Source of the DNA: Corylus avellana
Lineage: Eukaryota; Streptophyta; Magnoliopsida; Fagales; Betulaceae
DNA length: 64,000 nucleotides
NCBI RefSeq assembly: GCF_901000735.1
Contig: NC_081546.1
Span: 17,545,220 to 17,609,219, forward strand
Direction: 5' to 3'
Made by a program: the position numbers and the translations under genes. Of this stretch, positions 55,673 to 64,000 are shown piece after piece. The notes below the pieces were generated by a model. That model ran no database searches. It saw nothing but the letters and a program-made list of their open reading frames with translations, and was not told the origin of the DNA. The stretch's first letter is position 1; the number at the start of each line of letters is the position of its first letter.

Positions 55673-56990
55673 ATGATTCTAATTAGTTGGAACTGTCGGG
55701 GGCTTGGGAACCTGACGGTAGTTCGAGACCAATGCCTTTTGGAGAAGGAGAAGAAGCCAAACGTTTTGTTTCTCATCGAAACAAGACAGACTCATAAGGA
55801 AATGGAACGGATTCGAATAAAGCTTGGATATGAAAGTTTATTTGGAGTGGACTCTATCAGTAGAAGTGATGGACTAGCTCTATTATGGAAGGATGATTGT
55901 GATGTGACTATCCAAAATTTCTCAAGGCGCCATATTAATGCTATAGTTAAGTGATCGGAGGAAGAAGTGGAGTGGACATTCACGGGTTTCTATGGGAATC
56001 CGGAGGTAGAAAGACGACATGAGTCATGGAATTTGTTAAAACATCTCAAGAATCTGTCCCAGGGGCCATGGCTTAGTGTAGGTGACTTTAATGAAATAGT
56101 GGATATGAGAGAGAAATGAGGAGGAGTTGAACGAAGGGAGAGGCAAATGGAGCAATTCCGCACTACCTTGGAGGAATGTTTTTTGAGTGATTTGGGGTAT
56201 AAGGGGTCAAAATTCACTTGGAACAACGCAAGGGAGGATGGTGGTTCCATAAAGGAGCGCCTGGATCGGGCTTTAGCTAATAACAAGTGGTGCTCAATTT
56301 TCCAAGAAAGGGAAGTGCAAGTGTTGGCGGTGCGTTCTTCAGATCACGAACTGCTGATCAAATTTGGGGGATATAGAGAGGAGAGGTACCACTCGTCAAA
56401 AGGGTTCAGGTTTGAGGCAAAATGGATGTTAGAGGAGGACTTTCATGGGGTTATATAGGGAGCTTGGAATAAGGGAAGCAATCAGGGGAATGGGATGGCT
56501 GTTGTAATAAACAACTTATTAAATTATAGGAATGCATTACTACAATGGAGTAAGAAGTTTCGTTCTATATAGAGGAATTTGAAGAAAAAGATGGCCCAGT
56601 TAGAAAAGCTCCAACAATATGAGAGACCCCAGAATCAGTCTGAGATCAAAATGCTCAAAAAAGAGATAGCTCTAATGCTAGAACATGAGGATCTAAAGTG
56701 GAAACAAAGGGCAAAACAGGCTTGGTTTCAAAATGGGGACCGAAACACATCATACTTCCATGAATGGGCCAATCAGAGAAGAAAAGCAAATAGAATTACT
56801 TAAATCAAGGATGAGGCAGGGGGTGTTTGGAAGACAAAGCATGAAGTCAGCGAGGCCTTCGTCCATTATTTCTAAACGTTATTCTCCACAGGTGGGACGT
56901 TTGGGACTGATGCATGTTTGGAGGGAATGGGCCCAAGAGTAACGGAAACTATGAACAACTTGTTGTTGGCCGAATATAAAATAGAGAAAG
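55673..56990 (+). pseudogene. LINE ORF2 endonuclease and linker
   Basis: Starts MILISWNCRGLGNLTVVRDQ, the apurinic-type endonuclease opening with catalytic Asn. FLIETRQTHKEMERI supplies the Glu, GPWLSVGDFNEIVDMREK the Asp-x-Asn, and VRSSDHELLI the final S-D-H. The catalytic motifs are still readable, but stops at about 55954, 56118 and 56458 break the frame. The linker to RT (KWKQRAKQAWFQNGDRNTSY) is also present, with a shift near 56800. Confidence 0.87.
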
Positions 56991-56999
56991 TGGAGACAG

Positions 57000-59224
57000 C
57001 TTTGCTGGGGATGGCTCCACTGAAATTGCAGGGGCCGGACGGATATGCGGTATGTTTTTTTCCAAAAATCTTGGAAAACAGTAAATCATGAGGTTTGTCT
57101 TACTGTGCTTGGTTTTTTGAATGGTGGTAATTTTGATCCTATTATAAATCAAACCTACATAGCCCTGATCCCCAAAAAAAAGAAACCATCTATTGTAACT
57201 GAATTCAGACCTATTAGTTTATGTAATGTAATTTATAAAATAATTGCAAAGGTCATAGCTAATAGGTTAAAAAAAGTGATGTCTGATATTATTTCTCCCT
57301 ATCAAAGTGCTTTTGTGCCAGGAAGGCTTATCACCGACAACATTTTGGTGGCTTTTGAAGTGTTGCACATGATGAATGGAAGAATGAGGGGGCGAAAGGG
57401 ATATATGGCGCTCAAGCTTGATATGAGCAAGGCGTATGATAGAGTGGAGTGGGATTTCTTGGAGGGGATCATGCTTAAAATGGGGTTTGACTCAGGATGG
57501 ATTCAGAAAGTCATGACTTGTGTACGTACGGTGTCATATTTAGTGTTGATAAATGGACAAGCTCATGGGCGCATTATTCCTTCTAGGGGGCTGCGCCAAG
57601 GGGACCCTCTTTCCCTATATTTTTTCATTTTATGTGCCGAGGAGCTAAGCCATATGCTTTGTCGGGCTGAAATGAAAAAACATATTACAAGGTTGCCTAT
57701 CTCAAGAGGAGGTGTAAGGCTTAATCACATTTTTTTGCAAATGACAACTTACTATTTTGCAGAGCCAACCTGGATGAATGGAATAAACTGCAGGAGATTC
57801 TGGAGATGTATGAAAAGAGCTCTGGACAGAGATTAAATAAGGAGAAAACCTTTATATTTTTTAGCAAAAACACCAAGATGAAAGTTCGGGCACATATAAA
57901 GTCTTTAGCAGGAGTAAATTCGACTCAAAGATATGAAAACTACTTGGGTCTCCCAGCCATTATTGGTAAGTCTCATTTACGTTCTTTTCAGAAAATACAA
58001 GGGCATATATGGGACTGGCTAAATGGATGGAAGGAGAAATTCCTCACTCATGCTGGGAAAGAAGTGTTGTTGAAGTCTGTCATCCAAGTGATACCTATGT
58101 ATATGATGAGTGTTTTCAAACTTCCAAAATTGTTATGTAAGCGAATCAATTCGATGATGTTAAGATTTTGGTGGGGGCACAAGGATAACCTGTCTAGGGT
58201 GGCTTGGATGAGTTGGAACAAAATGGGGATGAGTAAGGCACAAGGAGGTTTGGGTTATCGAGATTTAGAGAATTTTAATCAAGCACTCCTCGTAAAACAA
58301 GGTTGGAAGTTAGTTCAACATCCAAACTCCCTTGTTGCACAAGTTTTGCAGGAGAAGTATTTTCCCAATGGCACTTTTTTGGAATCAACTCTAGGAAACA
58401 AGCCCTCCTTTACATGGTGGAGTATATGGAATGCGAAGAAATTACTACAAGCAGGTTTATTATGGAAGGTTGGAAATGGTCAGTCCATTCACGTATGGGG
58501 TGATCGATGGCTTCCAACACCAACAACACACATGGTGCAGACCCCTATTCGAATCTTAACCCAGGATGCCAAAGTCCAGGAGCTGATGGATGAAGAGAAT
58601 CAAGGGTGGAATATTCCACTGATTGAAGAATTATCCATGAAGGAGGAGGCAAAGGCTATATGTAGCTTGGTTATCAAACCAAGTAGACAACAAGATAGGA
58701 TGGTTTGGGCAAGAACCAAGAACAGGATTTTCTCGGTCCGCATTGCATACCACCTAGCACAATCGCTGGGGGAAGAGGAAATGGGTACGAGTTCGGTGAG
58801 GGGTCCATGTGGAGAGATCTGGAACAAGATATGGGCAGTGAAAGGGCCTCGGGTCGTCCAGATGTTCATCTGGAAAGCATGCCAAAATTTATTACCCACG
58901 AAAGGAAATCTCTACCGCAGACATATAACTTTTGATCCTCTATGTCCTTTATGTGAAAGGATGGAGGAGACTCCAGGGCATGCTCTTTGGAGTTGCCCCT
59001 CAGCTCAAGATGTATGGCTGGAGTGCAATCGAAAGCTACAGAAATTCTCAACCACTGAGGTTGATTTTCTTCATCTTTTTTAGGAACACTTGGGGAAATT
59101 AGATGAGGAGGGGATGCAGTTTTTTGTGTCAGTAGCACAGCAGATATGGTTTCGTCGGAATACAGTTGTGTTTGGGGGGAAGTTGACATCACCCACAACC
59201 GTAATTCAGAAGGCGAAGGAGTAC
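57000..59224 (+). pseudogene. LINE ORF2 reverse transcriptase and zf-RVT
   Basis: RT motifs: TYIALIPKKKKPSIVTEFRP, ISLCNVIYKIIAKVIANRLK, QSAFVPGRLITDNILVAFE, YMALKLDMSKAYDRVEWDFL and RGLRQGDPLS. The catalytic box, usually FADD, reads F-A-N-D in the frame after a shift near 57735, so the first Asp is replaced by Asn. A long frame (57806-59083) then reads YLGLPAIIGKSHLRSFQKIQ and on to WKACQNLLPTKGNLYRR and CPLCERMEETPGHALWSCP, the zf-RVT zinc region. The solo LTR at 59225 interrupts what follows. Confidence 0.9.
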
Positions 59225-60614
59225 TGATGTGGTATTTTTGTGATCAAAAATATCAATTAAAAATAACCACTCGCAATAGGACGAATCTTTGTGGGATACG
59301 GCTATATTGAGGGTGTCGAATCTCAAGGACTGCAGGGGTTTAATTATCAAAATTTAAAATATTAAAGTTAACTTAATTAAAAGGAGATTTGATTTGATTT
59401 GCTTAAAAACTAAAGTGCATGAAAATAAAAAGAGTAAATATATGAGAGAGAGAGAGAGTAGGGTATTGACTTCACCTCTATCCGTACAACAATGGTTAAT
59501 CATAATTAATCACAAAAATTCATTCTATGCATGTTATAAATAAACAAGAAACTACCTTATTAAAGAATAAGCATAATCTATCTTTGGTTGGCACAGATCG
59601 TCCACCTAACCGCTAAGATGCGGTACGACCCGTCTTCCCTATGTATAAATTATCAAATTCTTTAACAGGATACATACAATCAATGAATAAGTGAAACCCA
59701 TCTTCGATTGGCACGGACTGTCTTCCTAAATTACACTAAACTAGGGTGTAGTACAATCCGTTTTCCCTAGGCATGGCCTATCAAATCCTATTGATCATAT
59801 GTCAATTAAACCCATTGCATAACCATCATCCTCATAATCACAGAAAACAAGAATAATTTGAGATCAACAAAAGTAAAATACTTTCTAAGACAAGAAAAGA
59901 ATTTCACAAATATTGATTTTGGAATTTAAGAACAATTGCATTTAATATGAAGAACAGAAATCAATTGTAGCAATCCTCATAGTTATACAATCAACATGCA
60001 TAAATTGAAAATATAGAAATTAAATACAATCAAACCATTGTCCTTGGATAGGGTTGCATCAACACCCCACGAAGGGGTTTAGCCGCTCATGATCTTCTAA
60101 GCTCCAAAGACAATTTTCTGATTTCTAGCTCTAGGAAAAGCGGTGTCTCTGTTTATAGTGTTTAGAGCCCTATTTATAGGGATTAGGAAAACCCTAAAAA
60201 CCCTAGAAATCCTCAGAAAACTGGAAGTCAGTCTCCCAGTCCAATTGGGAGACTGAAAACCAAATCCACGCTGGAAAAGGATTGCTGCTGTGCAATACAC
60301 GCCCGAGTGTGCTTGATCCGAGGTCTTGTGAGCTCAAGCGCAGTGCGCTCGAGCTTAACTATTGTGCACACAAGTGCATGTTTGCACTCGATCCCTGGGC
60401 GCAGACGCTCAAGCGCAGGTGCGCATCCCAGGAGTGCTGCACTCAATCCTAAATCCAGAATGCTTAGCTTTTTGCCCTTTTAAGCCCAATTTTCCATGGT
60501 TTGTCAAATAAGACCTGAAACACAAAAACAAAACCAAATCAAACAAATAACAATGCTAAGGAATTAACATATGTAAATTAAGGGGCTTGAATGTGTAACA
60601 TTCGGCGCTTATCA
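59225..60614 (-). mobile_element. Solo LTR inserted in LINE, TSD AGTAC
   Basis: A 1390-base LTR on the minus strand, starting TGATAAGCGCC and ending ACCACATCA. It is flanked by AGTAC at 59220-59224 and 60615-60619, an exact 5-bp duplication. It is related to the LTR at 4292-5815 at both ends and has no internal region. A minus-strand TATA box (CCTATAAATA) lies at about 60170-60180. CpG-rich words (CTCAAGCGCAG, GTGCGCTCGAGC) lie upstream at 60300-60440. Being nested, it is younger than the LINE. Confidence 0.93.
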
Positions 60615-60619
60615 AGTAC

Positions 60620-61203
60620 TTATTTGAGCAAGAGAACACTTTATCTGTATAGAGGCAAGAAAGCAAAGCATCCCGCCCGTGTACGGACGCCATACACTGG
60701 GAGAGACCCCCTGAAGGTTATGTGAAGATAAATTGGGACACATCTCTTGACTCAAAGGGGAGTAGCATGGGGCTGGCAGCAAGGAATCACGATGGGAGGG
60801 TGATGGCCACTTTCTGTGCAAACACACCTTATATACGAGACCCTGCTTCAGCGGAAGCACTGGGTATGTGGCAAGTAGTGGAGTTGGGTATTAAGATGGG
60901 GTGGCCAAAAATAATACTGGAAGGAGATGCGCTTGAAGTCATCCAACATTAGAGAAATAAGGGGAGCTGGTGGGGATCCTACGGTTTAGTAGTGGACGAT
61001 GCGAAGCTGAGTCTAGATGGTTTTTTGGACTGGAAGGTGGAGCATATTTCCCAAAATGCAAACGAGGTGGCGCATAGACTTGCCAAGCTAGGCTTATCCT
61101 TACAGGGAGAGCATTTGTGGGTGGAAGATTATCACCCGTGTATTCAACCATATGTATTGGTTGATCAGCTTTCTATTTAATAAAGGAGAAGCGAAACGAT
61201 TTC
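60620..61203 (+). pseudogene. LINE RNase H domain and 3' end
   Basis: After the solo LTR the LINE resumes with PPEGYVKINWDTSLDSKGSS, GLAARNHDGRVMATF and ASAEALGMWQVVELGIKMG, then IILEGDALEVIQH, stop, and WKVEHISQNANEVAHRLAKL. This is the plant RNase H (RVT_3) domain with Asp, Glu, Asp and the His-x-x-N-x-x-A-H stretch. One in-frame stop lies at 60950-60952. A short 3' tail and poly(A) close the element. Confidence 0.88.
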
Positions 61204-61231
61204 AAAAAAAAAAAAGATTAGATTGTCATTG

Positions 61232-61600
61232 CAATTTTAATATTATATGTTTTATTTGAGTATTCATATTATATTGATTTTCTAAATTATTATATGCCCT
61301 ATATTGTTCTTTAATGTTTCAAGCTTTTCATCTTTTGATCCTTCTAAAATGCATGTTAGTCCTGTCATTATTATTTCCGAGTTTACCCATGAAGAATGGA
61401 AACGAGATTATAAAGATTCTATGACAAAGGAAGGGCACATACTTGTGCAAACAAGTCCAAAACATCCTGCACTAAATGTCACCGGTGATATTGTTTTGAA
61501 ATACAATCAATGGGAGCATATCAATGATGTAGCAAGAGATTTCAACTTTGACACCCGAACTTTATGAGAAGTTGCAAAACTTTCCATAAGCTTCATCTAT
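61232..61600 (+). other. Unrecognised short ORF beside LINE target site
   Basis: An 87-codon frame (61304-61567) includes FTHEEWKRDYKDSMTKEGHI and LVQTSPKHPALNVTGDIVLK. It is not low-complexity and ends with a stop. I do not recognise a family. It belongs to the sequence into which the LINE jumped and could be a remnant of a gene or element. Confidence 0.3.
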
Positions 61601-61861
61601 TTTGATATGGGATCTCATGATTAGTTTTGATTTGATTTGCTGGTGGAGTCTATTCCTTGTTCTACATGGCAATGTTGAATCAAGTTGGTCTTCTGTATTT
61701 TCTAGTGGGCCATGCCATGAGCTTACTTGGTCCTTTTTTGGGCCTTGCTTTCACATGGGCCTCATGAGTATTCTCTTATTGGCCCAATACCCAAATGGAT
61801 AGAATATTCAAAGCTTATTAAAGGATCTCCAAATTAAATTTGGAAATTTTCTATTTGCCTA
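61601..61861. other. No feature recognised
   Basis: Spacer with several GGGCC-containing words (TGGGCCTTGC, ATTGGCCCAATACC). No coding region is supported. Confidence 0.4.
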
Positions 61862-61970
61862 TTTTTTTTTTACGTGTCCACATAAAGGAAGGAGAATGGA
61901 GATTCGAATTAGTGACCTCTACTTCATAAGACGTAGTTTACAGTAGATTGAGCTACTTCTCGTTGGAAAA
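61862..61970 (-). mobile_element. tRNA-derived SINE, about 109 bp
   Basis: The minus strand reads GAAGTAGCTCAATCTACTG, an A-box-like pol III sequence. About 35 bases on comes AGAGGTCACTAATTCGAATC, a B-box-like sequence. It ends in a poly(A) run (plus-strand T at 61862-61871). The spacing and the tail fit a plant Au-type SINE and not a functional tRNA: there is no full cloverleaf and the B box differs from GGTTCGANTCC. TSD not identified. Confidence 0.7.
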
Positions 61971-62229
61971 AGCTTAAAGGGTAAAATCGTCTGATCAAAT
62001 CCATCTAATCTAAGTTTATAACATAATTAAACTAGGAGGGCCCACAAAATGGATCGCCCCTATTTTATGTTTTTTTCTCCTTCACCTGCGGTGACATGTT
62101 TGAATCTATGATTTGTACAAGAAAACATAACCGGAGAGAATTTATCTCGTACAATTATTACGGTTAGTATTTACCAGATAAAAGACAGTGAGACTGACAC
62201 ATTTCCTTTCCTAATCAAGACAGAGTCCG
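61971..62229. other. Spacer upstream of DENND6-like gene
   Basis: No coding region was seen. It probably contains the promoter of the gene to its right, but I cannot point to a clear TATA box. Confidence 0.35.
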
Positions 62230-63095
62230 ATTGAAAGCGACCTTAATGCATAGATTTCCATGTAAATCAAAATCAAATTCTGTACTTCACCCTCCAATTC
62301 ATACGGTCGGAGAGAAACCCAAGGCTCGAAGCGTTCTCTTCCTATATCAAACCCTACCAAAAATCCCATTGTTCTTCAATTATTCTTATTATTCAAAGAT
62401 ACCCTTTTGTTTTTTAATCAATTGGGTAGCCAATTCTTGCCGATCCAGATTAGTTTGTGGAAGAAATCTACCTGGGTTCTTGAGTGCAGGTAAAATGCCG
62501 ATAACCCATTTATAGATCTCTCAGAATTATTACTGTGACTGCTGTATAGTGTTTCTTTTTGTCTTTATACTTTGTATGGTTGTTGAGAAGATGGAGGAAG
62601 AGAAAAGAAAATGGAATGATTGTTGTACTTTATAGGTTTCTAATCACTGGAAAGTTTGTAAACCTGAATTACGTATCGGAGGAAAAAAGAAGAAAGTTGA
62701 AAAACCTGAAGTAGTGCAAGTAGTTGATTTGCTATGCTAAGCGATGTTTTTAGATTCATAGGGCCTCGGTTGATGAAATTCAATATGAAAGACTGTTTTT
62801 TTTACCCGTTTCCTATATTTTTTCCTGCTTTGCAATGAAGCATTATTGTCACTCGACATGATTTTCCTTATTTGAGGCTTTTTTTTTTTTACTTCTTCTT
62901 CTTCTTCTTCTTGCATTTTCTTTGTTAGGCTTTGATTTTGTGATTACAAGTGTTGAAGTGGAGAAAAACCAGAAAGTTTTAAGTGGGAAAGTTTGTCATT
63001 CGTCTTTCTGACCAATGAGAATCTTAATAGTTCTAAAGTGGAAATGATCGTCGAAGATGATGAGGATTGAAAGTCGGCATTGAACTTTTTAGGAA
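62230..63095 (+). promoter_or_regulatory. Probable 5' leader and leader intron of DENND6-like gene
   Basis: A leader exon likely ends at 62489 (GAGTGCAG|GTAAAAT). An intron with a strong pyrimidine tract (CTTCTTCTTCTT at 62892-62912) ends at about 62928 (TTTGTTAG|GC). Leader introns are common in plant housekeeping genes. The transcription start is not determined. An in-frame TAG directly precedes the ATG (63090-63092), which fixes the start. Confidence 0.55.
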
Positions 63096-64000
63096 ATGAG
63101 TCGGTCTCCTTCATTTACGGTGAAGACAGAACTTAGTCCAAAGCTTGATCCTGAATCTTTGCGGCAATGGGTTGTGGCCTTTTGCATTATTAGATTTGAT
63201 CTTGAGCAGGGTCAGCTCATTGAAGAGTGTTACCCACCTGGCTGTCTTACACAAGATGAGGAACTTGAAATTGCTTTTAGTTCCTTCCCAGATTCCGTTT
63301 CCCAGCACCAGAACCGGTCAACTATTCACGATTGTATCTTCTTTTTCCGGTTTCGAAGGAAGGATGATTCTCGATTGGTCCATGTCTCTTCCTCCGGGAG
63401 AACTGAAGATGGTAAAAAGTTATTTCCAGACAAAAGAAATATCAGAAGATCCAACAATAGCATTAGTAATAAAGCTTCGAGATATATGTATGGTTATGTT
63501 TTTAATAGACAGAGACATGATGAGAGGCTAAAGCGAGGTGGGGAACAGAAGTCTGTGGTAATTTTGTCCCCCAGTCCTTACTCCAGTGTGTTTAGACCCC
63601 TGTTGCAAATAATGGGTCCACTGTATTTTGACATTGGAAAGAAAGCTCTTGAGCATATTGCTGCTTATGTTTCAATGTGGCCTTCTCCTGTACCTGGTAA
63701 GCTAATGGAGCTTCCTATAGGGAATGCTACACTTAAAGTGAACTTGCCACCTGCTCATAGCTTGCCCTTGGAAAATGGAATGTCGTTTGAAGAGTCTGCT
63801 TCCTCTATGGCTCCATTACTTCCTAATAATCAGTCAGTACCCCAGGGTCTTTTCCATGATTCAGATATTTTTGGTACATTCCGAGGCCTTCTATTGCAGC
63901 TTTGGGTGTTGTGGGAGTTGTTACTCATTGGTGAGCCTATTCTTATCATTGCACCAACACCTCCCCAGTGTTGTGAGGCTGTTGCTAGTCTTGTGAGTTT
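63096..64000 (+). CDS. DENND6-like DENN-domain protein, N-terminal part
   Basis: An uninterrupted frame of 301 codons runs off the right edge. It begins MSRSPSFTVKTELSPKLDPE. Residues 22-68 read LRQWVVAFCIIRFDLEQGQL and then IEECYPPGCLTQDEELEIAF, the upstream-DENN (longin-like) start of DENND6/FAM116 proteins. DCIFFFRFRR (about 83-92), YMYGYVFNRQRHDERLKRGG (about 133-152) and QKSVVILSPSPYSSVFRPLL (about 154-173) follow. IFGTFRGLLLQLWVLWELLL, then GEPILIIAPTP, leads into the central DENN domain. DENN proteins are exchange factors for Rab GTPases. In animals DENND6 acts in endosomal recycling, and the plant role is inferred. There is no stop and no frameshift, so it is the only intact gene here. 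Confidence 0.9.
   Translation, partial: MSRSPSFTVKTELSPKLDPESLRQWVVAFCIIRFDLEQGQLIEECYPPGCLTQDEELEIAFSSFPDSVSQHQNRSTIHDCIFFFRFRRKDDSRLVHVSSSGRTEDGKKLFPDKRNIRRSNNSISNKASRYMYGYVFNRQRHDERLKRGGEQKSVVILSPSPYSSVFRPLLQIMGPLYFDIGKKALEHIAAYVSMWPSPVPGKLMELPIGNATLKVNLPPAHSLPLENGMSFEESASSMAPLLPNNQSVPQGLFHDSDIFGTFRGLLLQLWVLWELLLIGEPILIIAPTPPQCCEAVASLVS

Larger units (their letters stand above)
54988..61215 (+). mobile_element. L1-type LINE with perfect 16-bp TSD, 5' truncated
   Basis: The element ends in a run of 12 A (61204-61215). It is flanked by GATTAGATTGTCATTG at 54972-54987 and 61216-61231, with no mismatch, so the insertion is fairly young or well preserved. Domain order: end of ORF1, endonuclease, reverse transcriptase, zinc-finger region (zf-RVT), RNase H. 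Only the C-terminal part of ORF1 is present, so the 5' end is truncated. Without the nested solo LTR the element is about 4.83 kb. Many stops and shifts are present. Confidence 0.93.

Noticed and set aside
61899..61968. Possible functional tRNA gene
   Set aside because: The A-box- and B-box-like text is present, but the cloverleaf does not close, the B box is off consensus and a poly(A) tail follows. SINE is the better reading.

Overview
The window is nuclear DNA of a flowering plant, almost certainly a eudicot. It has long AT-rich stretches, plant-specific retrotransposon lineages, intron-bearing remnants of plant genes and no bacterial-style operons. Nearly all of it is transposable-element (TE) sequence. 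The only gene that looks intact is the 5' part of a DENND6-type DENN-domain gene at the right edge (coding from 63096, running off the window). Three 100-base N runs (8643-8742, 21012-21111, 42683-42782) mark scaffold joins.

Region 1 (1-31582) is dominated by two near-identical copies of one segment: copy A at 452-21011 and copy B at 21112-31582. Each starts with the decayed 3' end of a Del/Tekay-type Ty3/gypsy element (integrase C-terminus, chromodomain, polypurine tract, very long LTR). That LTR carries two younger insertions with exact target-site duplications: a deletion-derivative element (TSD TCTCA) and a solo LTR (TSD GTGGG). Copy A then has about 10.07 kb that copy B lacks. This block holds the end of the Del LTR, a gap, and a Tat-lineage gypsy element with dual RNase H, an antisense ORF and a 3' LTR. 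In copy B the deletion junction has AAA microhomology. Both copies continue with a 393-bp Mutator-type MITE, a foldback element carrying a PDR/ABCG transporter exon, a second MITE of about 335 bp, and one arm of a long inverted-repeat element. Only in copy B is that last element complete (30053-32712). The N run lies exactly between the copies, so two haplotypes placed in tandem is as likely as a true duplication.

Region 2 (32770-42682) starts with a CACTA-type terminus and subterminal repeats. It continues with minus-strand, intron-containing fragments of two cellular genes: a KIN-14 kinesin with calponin-homology domain and an ALWAYS EARLY/LIN-9-like SANT protein. It also holds several arrays of GATCGATC-centred palindromes, a 62-bp satellite, a 59-bp-arm hairpin and a plant transposon-protein ORF. 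Region 3 (42783-46714) is a minus-strand Ty1/copia element cut by the gap. Region 4 (46715-50250) is mostly unrecognised, with a foldback, a tandem duplication and a PPR pseudogene. Region 5 (50250-61231) is a Reina-like gypsy truncated in its integrase, followed by an L1-type LINE flanked by a perfect 16-bp TSD. The LINE is itself interrupted by a solo LTR with TSD AGTAC. Region 6 (61232-64000) has a tRNA-derived SINE and the DENND6-like gene.

The most unusual pattern is that several distinct LTR families carry repeated, CpG-rich short words (CGCTCG, CGTACG, GCGATCGATCGC and CAAGCGCAG types) at the same place, some 50-260 bp upstream of the TATA box. The words differ between families while their position is constant, and related words form free-standing arrays elsewhere in the window.
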